This document shows, piece by piece, positions 54,719 to 64,000 of a stretch of 64,000 nucleotides of DNA. The DNA lies in assembly GCA_025359215.1 (NCBI GenBank), contig JANYHE010000123.1, positions 1-64,000 on the forward strand, given 5' to 3'. The stretch is from Hyphomicrobiales bacterium (GTDB lineage Bacteria > Pseudomonadota > Alphaproteobacteria > Rhizobiales > Aestuariivirgaceae). Each line of letters opens with the position of its first letter. The first letter of the stretch is position 1. The notes below the pieces were generated by a model. The model was not told where the DNA came from, did not search any database, and saw only the letters and a list, made by a program, of their open reading frames with translations. A program made the translations under genes and the position numbers.

Positions 54719-55837
54719 ATGAGTGAAGAGACCCTTCAACGCACCCCTTTATATGAAGCCCACAAAGCGTTAGGCGCCAAGCTCGCGCCCTTTGCTGGCT
54801 ATGAAATGCCAGTGCAATATCCCAGTGGTGTATTGGCCGAACACAATTGGACAAGGTCTAATGCAGGTCTGTTTGATGTGTCGCACATGGGGCAATCCAC
54901 ATTGCGTGGGCCAGATTTTGAAACGACAGCGACGTTTTTAGAAACACTGATTCCCGCCGATGTCCTGGGCCTTCTTCCGCTGCAACAACGCTATTCTCAA
55001 CTTCTCAATGCGGACGGTGGCATCATTGATGATCTGATGTTTGTGCGAGGCAGTCGTGAAGGTGAGATTTATCTCATCGTGAATGCTGGCTGCAAAATAG
55101 GTGACTATGCTTGGATCGAAAAACATTTGCCCGAAAATATTAAACTCCGCATAAGGAATGATTTGGCTTTGCTTGCATTGCAAGGACCAAAAGCTGAAGC
55201 TGTGTTAGCGAGACTAGCGCCAGAAATTCAAACAATGGCTTTTATGCAAACAGCGGATTTCGTTCTGGGCGGCATTTCTTGTTACATTTCACGGTCGGGT
55301 TACACGGGTGAAGACGGCTTTGAGATTGCTGTTCTGGATCGTGACGTTCCATTGCTGTGGAACCTGTTGCTCAATGATTCAGAAGTCAAACCCATCGGCC
55401 TCGGTGCGAGAGACTCGTTGCGCCTTGAAGCGGGCCTCTGCCTTTATGGCCATGACATTGACCCCACCACTTCACCCATTGAAGCAGGCCTCAACTGGTC
55501 GATTGCCAAACGCCGGCGCACCGAGGGCGGCTTTATTGGCGCGCACCGCGTTCAGCGTGAGTTGCATGGCGGCGTGTCTCGAAAGCGCGTGGGCATAAAG
55601 CCGGAGGGCCGCGCCCCCGCTCGCGAAGGCACGGAAATTCAAGATGAGAGTGGCCGCAAAATTGGTGTCATCACATCAGGCGGTTTTGGCCCCACAGTGA
55701 ATGGCCCCGTGGCCATGGGTTATGTTGAAACAGCTTATGCAACGCCCGACACCAAGATTAATTTGCTAGTGCGTGGGCAAGCCATGTCAGCAGTTATCGT
55801 AAAGCTCCCCTTTGTTCCCAACAATTTCAAACGATAG
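54719..55837 (+). CDS. gcvT: Glycine cleavage system T protein (aminomethyltransferase)
   Basis: 372 residues from ATG 54719, eight bases after AGGAG; the frame extends to 54701 but without its own ribosome-binding site. Transfers the methylene group from H-protein lipoate to tetrahydrofolate. Marks: LYEAHKALGAKLAPFAGYEM, GLFDVSHMGQSTLRG, SRSGYTGEDGFEI and GARDSLRLEAGLCLYGHD. Confidence 0.97.
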   Translation: MSEETLQRTPLYEAHKALGAKLAPFAGYEMPVQYPSGVLAEHNWTRSNAGLFDVSHMGQSTLRGPDFETTATFLETLIPADVLGLLPLQQRYSQLLNADGGIIDDLMFVRGSREGEIYLIVNAGCKIGDYAWIEKHLPENIKLRIRNDLALLALQGPKAEAVLARLAPEIQTMAFMQTADFVLGGISCYISRSGYTGEDGFEIAVLDRDVPLLWNLLLNDSEVKPIGLGARDSLRLEAGLCLYGHDIDPTTSPIEAGLNWSIAKRRRTEGGFIGAHRVQRELHGGVSRKRVGIKPEGRAPAREGTEIQDESGRKIGVITSGGFGPTVNGPVAMGYVETAYATPDTKINLLVRGQAMSAVIVKLPFVPNNFKR

Positions 55838-55848
55838 GAAACACCAAA

Positions 55849-56211
55849 ATGAAATTTTCCAAAGATCATGAATGGCTCACACTCGATGGCAACATTGCCA
55901 CTGTTGGCATTACCAATCACGCACAAGAACAGTTGGGCGATGTGGTCTATATTGAACTGCCAAAGATCGGCTCAACCATTGCAGCTAACGCCTCAGTCGC
56001 CACTGTCGAAAGTGTTAAGGCGGCCAGCGAAGTTTACACACCCGTTTCAGGCGAGGTTGTTGAAGTGAACGGTGAACTTTCCGGCGACCCTGCCTTGGTA
56101 AACCGTGCGGCCGAGAACGATGGCTGGTTTATGAAAGTGAAACTCAGTGCACCAAGCGAATTAGATGCGCTGATGGACAAAGCCGCTTACGATAAGTTTG
56201 TGGAAGGCTGA
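55849..56211 (+). CDS. gcvH: Glycine cleavage system H protein
   Basis: 120 residues. The lipoylated Lys is in [21 protein letters not shown]-terminus [20 protein letters not shown] is typical. Eleven bases after gcvT and one base before the gcvP start region. Shuttles the aminomethyl group between P, T and L proteins. Confidence 0.97.
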   Translation: MKFSKDHEWLTLDGNIATVGITNHAQEQLGDVVYIELPKIGSTIAANASVATVESVKAASEVYTPVSGEVVEVNGELSGDPALVNRAAENDGWFMKVKLSAPSELDALMDKAAYDKFVEG

Positions 56212-56212
56212 T

Positions 56213-59023
56213 ATGACAACTGATTTCATTCCCCGCCACATTGGCCCCAGCGCCAGTGAAACCGCAGCTATGTTGGACAGTCTGGGTGCTGCAAATCTGG
56301 ATGAATTTATCACCAAAGCCGTGCCCGCGAAAATTCGCAGCAAGCGTCCACTCGATTTACCTCCAGCATTGAGCGAGCGTGAAGCTTTGTCTGCCATTAA
56401 GAAAATGGCAAACAAAAACCAAGTCTTCACGTCAATGATTGGCATGGGCTATTATGGCACGATCACGCCAAAAGTGATCTTGCGCAATGTGCTCGAAAAT
56501 CCTGGTTGGTATACGGCTTACACCCCCTATCAAGCTGAAGTGAGCCAAGGCCGCCTTGAAGCACTTCTCAATTTTCAACAAGTGGTGATTGATTTCACAG
56601 GTTTGGAAATTGCCAATGCCTCATTGTTGGATGAAGCCACAGCAGCTGCAGAAGCCATGGCCATGGCCAAGCGCGTTGCTAAATCCACCGCCAATGTTTT
56701 CTTTGTGGATGCCGACACGCACCCGCAAACTATTGCGGTGTTGCAAACCCGTGCCAAAGGGTTTGGCATTGAGATCGAAATCGGCGATCCGCTGAAAGAT
56801 TTAAAACCAGCCAAAGTCTTCGCGGCTTTGCTTTCCTATCCCGGGTCATCTGGCCAAGTGCGAGATTTTAAATCCACTATTTCTGATCTGCATGGCGCAG
56901 GCGCATTTGCAATTGTGGCGACAGATCTATTGGCGCTCGCCTTGCTTAAGTCTCCCGGCGAACTCGGTGCTGATATTGCCATCGGTTCTGCCCAACGCTT
57001 CGGCGTGCCCATGGGTTATGGTGGCCCACACGCGGCGTTCTTTGCCACCAAGGATGAATATAAGCGCGTGATGCCCGGTCGCCTGATTGGTGTGTCGGTC
57101 GATGCGCAAGGCAACCGGGCTTTGCGCATGGCATTGCAAACGCGCGAGCAACATATCAGGCGTGATAAAGCCACCAGCAATATTTGCACGGCCCAAGTGC
57201 TGCTCTCTGTAATGGCTTCAATGTATGCGGTCTATCACGGTCCAGAAGGCGTGAAGGCGATTGCCTCTCACGCGCATCACACTGCTGCTCGGTTTGCCAG
57301 TGGTGTAAAATCTTCATTGGCGAATGCAACATTTTTCGACACTGTTACAGTGCGCTGTGATGCTTCAAAAACCATGGCAGCTGCAAAAAAGAAGCGCATC
57401 AATATGCGACTTGTAGATGACGCGCATGTGGCCGTATCCTTTGATGAAACAACACGCGAAGAAGATTTGCAAAATGCGCTTGCAGTGTTCCGCACCAAAG
57501 AAGCAACTGTCGTTGCAGCCATTCCGCAATCTCTGCAACGCACCTCAAGCTATCTCACCCACCCCACATTCAGTTCCTATCATTCTGAAACTGAAATGAT
57601 GCGATATTTGCGCTTGCTGCAAGGCAAAGACCTTGCACTGGATCAAGCCATGATTGCACTTGGTTCCTGCACCATGAAGCTGAATGCGGCCAGTGAAATG
57701 ATCCCTGTCACATGGGGCAATTTTGGCAACATGCATCCCTTTGCGCCGCTTGATCAGGCGCAAGGTTATGCAGAAATGTTTGCTAGCTTGGAAGCCATGC
57801 TGTGTGAAATCACCGGCTTTGATAATGTGTCGCTGCAGCCCAATGCTGGCAGCCAAGGTGAATATGCAGGCCTTCTGGCCATTCGTGGCTATCATGATTC
57901 CAGGAATGATACGCACCGCGACGTGTGCCTTATCCCCACATCGGCCCATGGCACCAATCCGGCATCAGCCGCGATGGCGGGCATGAAGATTGTGGTGGTG
58001 GCCTGTGATGTGCACGGCAATGTGGACGTGGGCGACCTCGAAGCGAAAGCCAAAGCCAATGCTAAAAATCTCGCAGCCTTGATGATCACTTACCCTTCCA
58101 CCCATGGCGTGTTTGAAGAGTCGATCATCGACATCTGCAAAATCATTCATGAAAATGGCGGGCAGGTTTATTTGGATGGGGCTAATCTCAATGCGCAAGT
58201 CGGCCTTATGCGGCCTGCCGAATTGGGCGCGGACGTTTGCCACATGAATTTGCATAAAACCTTCTGTATACCTCATGGCGGCGGCGGGCCGGGCATGGGC
58301 CCGATTGGCGTTCGCGCTCACCTTGCGCCACATCTGCCCGGCCATGATGTGATTGAAAACGGCATTCGCAAATCGGGTGCTGTGTCGGCGGCACCGTGGG
58401 GTTCAGCGTCGATCCTTCCCATCTCATGGATGTATATCGCCATGATGGGGGGCGAAGGTCTGACGCAAGCAACTAAAATTGCCATCCTCAATGCCAATTA
58501 TATGGCCAAGCGCTTGAACCCCCATTTCCCCGTGCTTTATTCTGGTCCCGGCGGTGTGGTGGCGCATGAATGCATTATTGATCTGCGCTGGTTGAAGGAC
58601 CGCACAGGGATCACCGTGGAAGACGTAGCCAAGCGCTTGGTGGATTATGGCTTCCATGCCCCCACCATGTCTTTTCCTGTGGTCGATACACTGATGATCG
58701 AACCCACAGAGAGCGAGGGCAAGCGCGAGCTAGACCGCTTCTGCGATGCGATGATTTCAATTGCTGGCGAGATTGCTGACGTGGAGCAGGGACGCGCGGA
58801 TAAGCTGAACAATGTTCTGAAAAATGCCCCCCACACCCACAAGCAATTGTTTGGTGAATGGGCGCACCCTTATTCAAAACAACAGGCCTATTTTCCATTG
58901 GGTGAAACATCATCGCACGCGAAATTCTGGCCGACAGTGGCGCGGGTCGACAATGTGTTTGGCGACAGAAATCTCATCTGCACCTGCCCACCGATTGAGG
59001 ATTACCAGCAGGCCGCGGAGTGA
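56213..59023 (+). CDS. gcvP: Glycine cleavage system P protein (glycine dehydrogenase)
   Basis: 936 residues from ATG 56213, five bases after GGAAGG; the frame extends to 56198 inside gcvH. Single-chain P protein with both halves fused. N-terminal half: [52 protein letters not shown]. The PLP Lys is in the C-terminal half, [20 protein letters not shown]. Decarboxylates glycine. Lipoamide dehydrogenase (L protein) is not in the window. Confidence 0.98.
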   Translation: MTTDFIPRHIGPSASETAAMLDSLGAANLDEFITKAVPAKIRSKRPLDLPPALSEREALSAIKKMANKNQVFTSMIGMGYYGTITPKVILRNVLENPGWYTAYTPYQAEVSQGRLEALLNFQQVVIDFTGLEIANASLLDEATAAAEAMAMAKRVAKSTANVFFVDADTHPQTIAVLQTRAKGFGIEIEIGDPLKDLKPAKVFAALLSYPGSSGQVRDFKSTISDLHGAGAFAIVATDLLALALLKSPGELGADIAIGSAQRFGVPMGYGGPHAAFFATKDEYKRVMPGRLIGVSVDAQGNRALRMALQTREQHIRRDKATSNICTAQVLLSVMASMYAVYHGPEGVKAIASHAHHTAARFASGVKSSLANATFFDTVTVRCDASKTMAAAKKKRINMRLVDDAHVAVSFDETTREEDLQNALAVFRTKEATVVAAIPQSLQRTSSYLTHPTFSSYHSETEMMRYLRLLQGKDLALDQAMIALGSCTMKLNAASEMIPVTWGNFGNMHPFAPLDQAQGYAEMFASLEAMLCEITGFDNVSLQPNAGSQGEYAGLLAIRGYHDSRNDTHRDVCLIPTSAHGTNPASAAMAGMKIVVVACDVHGNVDVGDLEAKAKANAKNLAALMITYPSTHGVFEESIIDICKIIHENGGQVYLDGANLNAQVGLMRPAELGADVCHMNLHKTFCIPHGGGGPGMGPIGVRAHLAPHLPGHDVIENGIRKSGAVSAAPWGSASILPISWMYIAMMGGEGLTQATKIAILNANYMAKRLNPHFPVLYSGPGGVVAHECIIDLRWLKDRTGITVEDVAKRLVDYGFHAPTMSFPVVDTLMIEPTESEGKRELDRFCDAMISIAGEIADVEQGRADKLNNVLKNAPHTHKQLFGEWAHPYSKQQAYFPLGETSSHAKFWPTVARVDNVFGDRNLICTCPPIEDYQQAAE

Positions 59024-59033
59024 AATAAAACAA

Positions 59034-59064
59034 TAAAAAACCCGGCACCAAGGCCGGGTTTTTA
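59034..59064. terminator. Bidirectional terminator between gcvP and the F0 operon
   Basis: CCCGGC (59041-59046) and GCCGGG (59053-59058) pair around ACCAAG; an A run precedes and a T run follows (59059-59063), so the hairpin works as an intrinsic terminator on either strand for the two convergent operons. Confidence 0.9.
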
Positions 59065-59082
59065 AGCTTTATATTAGCGTTA

Positions 59083-59559
59083 TTAATTCAAACGTGATTT
59101 CACAGCGGCGATTGAATCTGCAATCAGTTTTGCGCCACCCTTTTGTTCTGAAATCAATTTGGTTGCAGCAGCAATGGCCAATTCAGTGGCAGAACTGCGA
59201 ACATCCTTCGTGGCTGCTGCTTCGGCTTGAGCGATCTTTTGTTCGGCTTGCTTAACACGGCGGGCGATTGTCTCCGTTAACTTTACGCGAGCCTCCTCAC
59301 CATATTGAGTGGCTGCCGATTTGGCTTGGGCCACTATATCCTGTGCTTCTTTCTCAGCATCAACACGCTTCTGCTTATAATCTGCGAGAAGCTTTTCGGC
59401 ATCAAGACGGAGTTGCCTTGCATCATCGAGTTCTTTTGAAATCAATTTGGCACGATCATCAAGTGCTGCAGCGGCCTTCTTATGGGCACCAGCATAAACC
59501 ACCACACCCAGGAACAGAACCAAGGCGACGAGTGCAAAAAAGGTTTGATCAAATTGCAT
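59083..59559 (-). CDS. atpF: ATP synthase F0 subunit b
   Basis: 158 residues: one N-terminal membrane span (FFALVALVLFLGVVVYAG) and a long charged helix rich in Ala, Lys and Glu, forming the peripheral stalk with b'. Last gene of the F0 operon, 11 bases after b'. Confidence 0.93.
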   Translation of the reverse strand: MQFDQTFFALVALVLFLGVVVYAGAHKKAAAALDDRAKLISKELDDARQLRLDAEKLLADYKQKRVDAEKEAQDIVAQAKSAATQYGEEARVKLTETIARRVKQAEQKIAQAEAAATKDVRSSATELAIAAATKLISEQKGGAKLIADSIAAVKSRLN

Positions 59560-59570
59560 AAACCTTCTCC

Positions 59571-60104
59571 TTAGCGCTTAACGCTAGCTATGGCCTTGGC
59601 CACAGCTGTCTTTAATGTTTTGCCGCCGGTCAAGCTGGCAACAATATCAGCAGCTGATTCACCAGCAATGCTTTCAACTGATTCCATGGCCTTGGCTTTT
59701 GCCTTGGCAACCTTGGCTTCAGCATCTTTTATTTTTTTAGAAAGAGCACCATCAAGCGTGGCTTGCTCAGCATCAATCTCAGCAGAAACTTTAGCACGTG
59801 TGTCGCGGCCAATATCAGTGGCTTTGGCGCGGGCATCAAACAACGCCTTTTCATAATGCTTCACAGCCGCTTCAGTTTCATCTTTCAACGCTGAAGCGCG
59901 AGCTAAATCGCCATCAATTTGGCCTTTGCGGGCACTTAAAATAGCAGCCAGCTTTGGCAACACCAAACGGCCCATTAAAAGATAAAGAGCCGCAAAGAAA
60001 ATCACCAGCCAAAACAGCTGTGATGGAAAAGACTTAACATCCAAAGGTGGAAATTTACTTTCCCCGCCCGGTGCTTCGGTGGTTTCAGTTGTGGTGGTCG
60101 CCAT
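59571..60104 (-). CDS. ATP synthase F0 subunit b'
   Basis: 177 residues. A Thr/Glu-rich start, then one membrane span (SQLFWLVIFFAALYLLMGRLV) and a long helix (IDGDLARASALKDETEAAVK) for the peripheral stalk. The acidic N-terminal extension and the LPKLAAILSARKGQI segment are typical of b' subunits of Alphaproteobacteria and photosynthetic bacteria, often named atpG or atpF2. Confidence 0.92.
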   Translation of the reverse strand: MATTTTETTEAPGGESKFPPLDVKSFPSQLFWLVIFFAALYLLMGRLVLPKLAAILSARKGQIDGDLARASALKDETEAAVKHYEKALFDARAKATDIGRDTRAKVSAEIDAEQATLDGALSKKIKDAEAKVAKAKAKAMESVESIAGESAADIVASLTGGKTLKTAVAKAIASVKR

Positions 60105-60129
60105 CTGACAGCCTCATATGACAAGAATA

Positions 60130-60149
60130 GGCCAGCCCGAAGGCCAGCC
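60130..60149 (-). promoter_or_regulatory. UUCG-capped hairpin between the c- and b'-subunit genes
   Basis: In the minus-strand mRNA, GGCUGGCC-UUCG-GGCUGGCC folds into eight pairs, two of them G-U, closed by a UUCG tetraloop. It lies 24 bases after the atpE stop. No U run follows. Probably a 3'-protecting or partial-stop structure that raises the amount of c-subunit mRNA. Confidence 0.6.
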
Positions 60150-60173
60150 TAAACCATGTATTAAATCGTGCTA

Positions 60174-60401
60174 TTAAGCAACAAAGAGAAGAAGAAGGGC
60201 AACAACGAGCGAGAAAATGCCCAAGCCTTCAGCAAGTGCGGCGCCGATGAGCGCGTTGGTGAATTGCGAACCAGCGGCTGCTGGGTTGCGCAATGCGCCT
60301 GCAAGGTAGTTGCCGAAAATGTGGCCCACGCCAATGCCGGCTCCGCCCATGCCAATGCATGCGATACCTGCGCCGATGAGCTTTGCTGCTGCTGGATCCA
60401 T
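60174..60401 (-). CDS. atpE: ATP synthase F0 subunit c
   Basis: 75 residues, two membrane helices. The N-terminal helix has the glycine-rich [18 protein letters not shown] and the second helix the proton-binding Glu in [21 protein letters not shown] lies six bases upstream (60408-60413) after an A/U-rich stretch, a strong initiation site fitting the ten or more copies needed per complex. Confidence 0.97.
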   Translation of the reverse strand: MDPAAAKLIGAGIACIGMGGAGIGVGHIFGNYLAGALRNPAAAGSQFTNALIGAALAEGLGIFSLVVALLLLFVA

Positions 60402-60437
60402 AGTAGTTCTCCTAGAGTTTTTCGTTTGGGTTAAAGG

Positions 60438-61190
60438 TTAATGTGAAGGGTGAAGCGCGTCGTTCAAATAAACGCAAGTGAGGATGGCAAACACGAAGGC
60501 CTGAAGAAATGCAACCAGGAATTCAAGCGCCGTGAGAGCAACGGCCATAAACATTGGCGCAATGGCACCCAGAATGCCAATACCGCCCAAAGCGCCCAAG
60601 CTCACAACGAAGCCTGCGAACACTTTCAAAACAATGTGGCCGGCCAGCATGTTTCCAAACAAGCGCAAGCCCAGCGAAATCGGACGCGACAAAAATGAAA
60701 TAATTTCAATGATTGAGATCACTGGAAGAATAGCCAGCGGAACGCCATGTGGCACAAACAGCTTAAACCAGCCGAGGCCATGCTTGGTAATGCCAACCAC
60801 AACAACCAAGCACACCACAAACAGGGCCAGTGAAACAGTAACGATCACATGGCTGGTCACAGTGAAGAAATATGGGAACATGCCAATCATGTTGGCAACC
60901 AAAACAAACGAGAACAGCGAGAACACTAACGGGAAGAAAGCCTTGCCTTCTTCTCCCAATACATTCTTCACCATATTATCGACAAGACTATACCACATCT
61001 CACCAACTGATTGCAGACGGCCCGGAACCAGCGCACCCTTGCGCGCGGCCAATAGAAGAATGCCCGTGATGGTAACGACAATGATGCCCATGAACAAAGC
61101 AGAGTTGGTGAAGCTGATTTCATAGCCAGCAATATTTACAGGGCCCGCAAGATCATGCAGTCGGAATTGATGGATCGGATCGTTAGCCAC
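60438..61190 (-). CDS. atpB: ATP synthase F0 subunit a
   Basis: 250 residues from GTG 61190, which overlaps the atpI stop by one base (TAGTG); GAGGAT lies upstream. Five or six membrane spans with the essential Arg in LSRPISLGLRLFGNMLAGH, and LVANMIGMFPYFFTVTSH. Forms the proton half-channels. Confidence 0.97.
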   Translation of the reverse strand: MANDPIHQFRLHDLAGPVNIAGYEISFTNSALFMGIIVVTITGILLLAARKGALVPGRLQSVGEMWYSLVDNMVKNVLGEEGKAFFPLVFSLFSFVLVANMIGMFPYFFTVTSHVIVTVSLALFVVCLVVVVGITKHGLGWFKLFVPHGVPLAILPVISIIEIISFLSRPISLGLRLFGNMLAGHIVLKVFAGFVVSLGALGGIGILGAIAPMFMAVALTALEFLVAFLQAFVFAILTCVYLNDALHPSH

Positions 61191-61582
61191 TATTTATCCT
61201 CATCTTCGTCGTCATCAGGCTTCGGCATATTACGAAGCTCTTCAGCGGTGGGTGGTGTCCTATTCGCAGAGCGCGACATATTCAGAATACCAGCCCCAAA
61301 ACCCAAGAGCAGAAACACAATTAGAAATAACGGCAGGGTGTTGAAAAGCTTATCCAGCCCAAACCCCACAAGACCGCCCACCAGAACACCAGCAACGAAT
61401 TCACTCGCCAGCCGGTATCCCTTGGAATAATCCGAGGCCCCTTGATATTTCATCGACGGTTGTTCCGCAGCTCGCTTTTCTGATTTTTCAGCCGCAATGC
61501 GGGCGTCTAAATCCTTCAAACGGCTGGAGATATCGCCGAGCTTTGCGTCTGGTTGGTCTTTCGTATCGCGCGGATTAGCCAT
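61190..61582 (-). CDS. atpI: ATP synthase assembly protein AtpI
   Basis: 130 residues from ATG 61582, with GGGGGA eight bases upstream; an ATG at 61591 has that sequence directly against it and is less likely. Charged N-terminal part (LKDLDARIAAEKSEKRAAE), then two membrane segments with GVLVGGLVGFGLDKLFNTLP, and an acidic tail (DDDEDED). AtpI/AtpQ-type proteins help assemble the c-ring or bring Mg. First gene of the operon. Confidence 0.92.
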   Translation of the reverse strand: MANPRDTKDQPDAKLGDISSRLKDLDARIAAEKSEKRAAEQPSMKYQGASDYSKGYRLASEFVAGVLVGGLVGFGLDKLFNTLPLFLIVFLLLGFGAGILNMSRSANRTPPTAEELRNMPKPDDDEDEDK

Positions 61583-61632
61583 CTTAAACATCCCCCGTGC
61601 AAGGCAAAACAGCCCCTTCCCAAAGCGGGTTC

Positions 61633-61661
61633 TTGATAGTTACGAGGCGCGCCAGTGTCAA
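61633..61661 (-). promoter_or_regulatory. Promoter of the atpIBEb'b operon
   Basis: On the minus strand a perfect -35 TTGACA (61661-61656) and TATCAA (61638-61633) are 17 bases apart; the mRNA leader to the atpI ATG at 61582 would be about 45 bases. Confidence 0.65.
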
Positions 61662-61762
61662 GCGGTGGATGTGGGTTTTAGTGCTTTGAAATAGTTACGA
61701 AATTTCTAATCAACCTACGCTGCGTCGAAAAGTCCGCAGGAAATCGAAATGATTCTCGCTTG

Positions 61763-61903
61763 CTTCTCCCTCCTCGCAGCGCGGGGAGGGTGGATCGCGG
61801 AGCGAGACGGGTGGGGAACTCGGTGTCAGAGGTTACATCCGCTGCCAGCAGCCCATCCACCCAAGTGGGCACCTTCCCCGCAAGCGGAGAAGGATGAGGG
61901 CCA
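61763..61903. repeat. Palindromic repeat E between the HAD gene and atpI
   Basis: A Rhizobiales-type intergenic repeat. CTTCTCC... (61763) with its inner stem CCCTCC/GGGAGGG (61768-61790) is mirrored by CCTTCCCCGCAAGCGGAGAAGG (split here as CCTTCCCCGC at 61872 and GCGGAGAAGG after it) ending in GATGAGGGCC. Further small stems are CCCA-AG-TGGG and CCGC-AA-GCGG. More diverged than repeat D but of the same general kind. Apart from this and the atp promoter, the 323 bases between atpI and the HAD gene hold nothing I can recognise. Confidence 0.65.
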
Positions 61904-61905
61904 CT

Positions 61906-62502
61906 TTACAGCACACCCAGTTTTTTGAGTTCCGCCTTCAATTTTTCTGGCGTTGTGAAGTGATGTGCCTTCATGCCCACAGCCTCTGCGCCGCGCACGT
62001 TCTTTTCGGAATCATCGATAAACAAACATTCCGCGGCCACCAACTTGTTACGTTTCAAGCTGAGTTCATAAATGGCTGCATCAGGCTTGATCAGCTTCTC
62101 ATCGCCGGAAACCACAATATCGCGGAACAAATTCAAAAATGGAAAGCGCAGCCGCGTTTCGCGGAACTTGTCCTGGTTCCAATTGGTGATGGCATAAAGC
62201 GGAACATTCTTTTTATGCAAGCTTTCTAAAATATCCACACTGCCATCAATGGCACCGGGAATTGTTTCATGCCAGCGCGTGTCATAGGCTGCAATTTCTT
62301 CGGCATAAGTGGGGTGTTCAGCGGAAAGCAATTTTACTGCTTCTGAAAATGTGCGACCACGATCTTGTTCCATATTCCAATCATGATTGCAAACATTGGC
62401 GAGAAACCACTCAACCTTGGCTTCATCATCAAAAATCTTGCGGTAAAGAATACGTGGGTCCCATTTGATGAGAACCATACCAAGATCGAAAATGACGTTC
62501 AT
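61906..62502 (-). CDS. HAD-IA family hydrolase
   Basis: 198 residues. Motif I VIFDLGMVLIKWDP has Met where many HADs carry the second Asp (DxD becomes DLG), as in the YihX/haloacid-like subgroup; motif II AITNWNQDKF, motif III Lys in EKLIKPDAAIYEL, motif IV LFIDDSEKNVRGAEAVG. Small phosphatase or dehalogenase-like enzyme of unknown substrate. Its ATG shares one base with the smc stop (TAATG), so it is co-expressed with smc. Confidence 0.88.
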   Translation of the reverse strand: MNVIFDLGMVLIKWDPRILYRKIFDDEAKVEWFLANVCNHDWNMEQDRGRTFSEAVKLLSAEHPTYAEEIAAYDTRWHETIPGAIDGSVDILESLHKKNVPLYAITNWNQDKFRETRLRFPFLNLFRDIVVSGDEKLIKPDAAIYELSLKRNKLVAAECLFIDDSEKNVRGAEAVGMKAHHFTTPEKLKAELKKLGVL

Positions 62503-64000
62503 TACACAGCCTCAACCAGTTGTTCAGCCTCTTCTAAATTCACCGACACCAATTGCGATACGCCACGCTCCATCATGGTCACTCCAAACAACCTGTGCAT
62601 CCGCGCCATTGTTAATGGATGATGCGTGATGATGAGAAAGCGCGTTTCCGTGCGTTGAAGCATTGCATCCAGCAGATTGCAGAAGCGCTCTACGTTATGA
62701 TCATCCAGCGGTGCATCCACTTCGTCGAGCACGCAGATCGGTGATGGGTTGGTGAGGAAGACTGCGAATATAAGAGACAAAGCCGTAAGCGTTTGTTCTC
62801 CGCCGGAAAGCAATGACAAGACTGTTGGCTTTTTGCCCGGCGGATTAGCCAGAATTTCAAGCCCCGCTTCCAGCGGATCATCAGATTCAATCAGTTGCAA
62901 TTCTGCCTTGCCACCACCAAACAAAGTGGTGAACAATTCGCCAAACTTGGTGTTCACTGTGTCAAATGCATCCAGCAAGCGCTGGCGGCCTTCGCGGTTC
63001 AGGCTACCTATAGCACCGCGCAATTTGGCAATGGCTTGCACCAGTTCGTCTTTTTCAAATTTCATGGTGTCTAGCTGTGTGCTCAGTGCTTCAGCTTCTT
63101 CATCAGCCCGCAAATTCACGGCACCCAGGCGCTCGCGGTCTTCACGAAGACCGATCAGCTTTTTCTCAATTTCGTCGCCAGCAGGAAGTTTTGCAGCGTC
63201 AACTTCGGCGCGCTGCAAAATTTCTTCTGGCTCACATTGCAGCGTTTCTGAAATGCGCGACGTGCAATGCTCTAAGCGGCTGGATGAGGATTCAAGATGA
63301 GCCCCTAAACGTGCATGGGTTTCGCGTGAAGTGGACGCCAATTCTTGTGCGGCACGTAAGGCCTGATCGGCAGAACGCACGCTGTTTTCTGCTGTTGCCA
63401 AAGCATCAGCTGCAAGCTTGCGCTCGGTTTCAGCTTCGCTCAACGTATTCATGAGCTTCAATCGACGATCCGCCAAGGCTTGTGGCATGGCGCTCATTTC
63501 AGTGATTGAAATCTCAGTTTCTTCAACACGCTTTACCAAGGCCGCAGTTTGTTCCTTGGCTTTGGCCGCGCGGTTTTTCCATTGCTCTTGCTCTGAAGCA
63601 ATGGCCTTCAATCTTTCGGCACGAACACGCGCTTCACGCTCCAAGCCATCATGCTTGGCGCGGGCTTCAGCATAAGTGGCGCGTTCACCATTCAAAATGT
63701 CGCGCAGTTTTTGCAACTCATGTGCAATGCCATCGGCAGCGGGCAAGGCAGCAAACTCAATTTGGGCCACATCAGCAAATCCACGCGCTTCGCTCATCCG
63801 TGCTGTGCTGCTGCGGGCTGCTTCTTCCAAAGCACTCGTCTGTGCGGCAGTTTCGGCCATGCGCCGTTCATGGGCCTGCAAGGCTTGGCGCGACACATCT
63901 AAGGCAGAAGTTGAAGCCCTCCACGCATCACGCTTTTCACGTTCAGCTCGAACACCCGTTTCAACCGCCACACGCGAAGCTTCATAATCAGCTTTCAAAG
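62502..64000 (-). CDS. smc: Chromosome segregation protein SMC, C-terminal part (N-terminus outside window)
   Basis: About 499 residues are visible; the frame runs off the right edge. The long coiled coil (Ala, Glu, Arg, Lys-rich heptads, about the first 330 visible residues) leads into the C-terminal ATPase half with the ABC signature [20 protein letters not shown], Walker [16 protein letters not shown] and the His-loop [14 protein letters not shown]. The segment [19 protein letters not shown] is also typical. It compacts and segregates the chromosome. Confidence 0.97.
   Translation of the reverse strand, partial: LKADYEASRVAVETGVRAEREKRDAWRASTSALDVSRQALQAHERRMAETAAQTSALEEAARSSTARMSEARGFADVAQIEFAALPAADGIAHELQKLRDILNGERATYAEARAKHDGLEREARVRAERLKAIASEQEQWKNRAAKAKEQTAALVKRVEETEISITEMSAMPQALADRRLKLMNTLSEAETERKLAADALATAENSVRSADQALRAAQELASTSRETHARLGAHLESSSSRLEHCTSRISETLQCEPEEILQRAEVDAAKLPAGDEIEKKLIGLREDRERLGAVNLRADEEAEALSTQLDTMKFEKDELVQAIAKLRGAIGSLNREGRQRLLDAFDTVNTKFGELFTTLFGGGKAELQLIESDDPLEAGLEILANPPGKKPTVLSLLSGGEQTLTALSLIFAVFLTNPSPICVLDEVDAPLDDHNVERFCNLLDAMLQRTETRFLIITHHPLTMARMHRLFGVTMMERGVSQLVSVNLEEAEQLVEAV

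Overview
The window looks like chromosome of an alphaproteobacterium, most likely Hyphomicrobiales (Rhizobiales) or a close relative; genus cannot be named from the sequence. Pointers are the coxBA-ctaB-small ORF-ctaG-coxC-DUF983-surf1 cluster followed by thrC, an M16 peptidase, a GNAT and an EAL protein; the separate F0 operon atpI-B-E-b'-b; short HisG with HisZ; the TIGR01459-type HAD gene beside ribF; and palindromic intergenic repeats of the kind common in this order. GC content looks near 50-55 % by eye. I see no tRNA, rRNA, insertion sequence, prophage, integrase or CRISPR array. Genes are tightly packed, with many ATGA or TGATG overlaps.

Layout. 1-6116: the end of a DUF11-repeat surface protein translationally coupled to a large outer-membrane beta-barrel protein. 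6157-8770: FMN-dependent alpha-hydroxy-acid dehydrogenase, a conserved unknown protein and a fumarylacetoacetate-hydrolase-family enzyme. 8782-12339: hisS between two copies of a palindromic repeat, then hisZ and hisG. 12340-14348: a long structured leader and a SulP anion transporter. 14389-21066: lytic transglycosylase, an RND pump with its adaptor, YjbR-like protein and LysE exporter. 21220-26131: small secreted protein, omega-aminotransferase, a catalytically dead EAL-like protein, HAD phosphatase and ribF. 26118-29386 (minus): ubiA, pmbA/tldE, an IMPase-family phosphatase and DUF4170. 29410-33460: rsmE, a methyltransferase, gshA, a LysR regulator and a probable DUF1127 remnant. 33425-37526 (minus): ialB, tldD, HAD phosphatase, MATE exporter. 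37794-43941: aa3-type cytochrome c oxidase and its assembly genes. 44096-50456: thrC, M16 peptidase, GNAT and a membrane GGDEF-EAL protein. 50457-53217: an HIBADH-family dehydrogenase, GNAT and class III aminotransferase. 53304-59023: a periplasmic thioredoxin with a CcdA-like membrane partner, then a tandem glycine riboswitch and gcvTHP. 59083-61582 (minus): the F0 sector of ATP synthase. 61906-64000 (minus): HAD phosphatase and the C-terminal part of Smc.

Most of the window is core metabolism: respiration, ATP synthesis, glycine cleavage, histidine and threonine synthesis, glutathione, ubiquinone and FAD. The least explained parts are the DUF11/beta-barrel pair at the left edge, the leader ahead of sulP (alternating G and C tracts that could form exclusive hairpins), the palindromic repeats around hisS and before thrC, the TldD-HAD-MATE unit, and a hairpin after atpE.
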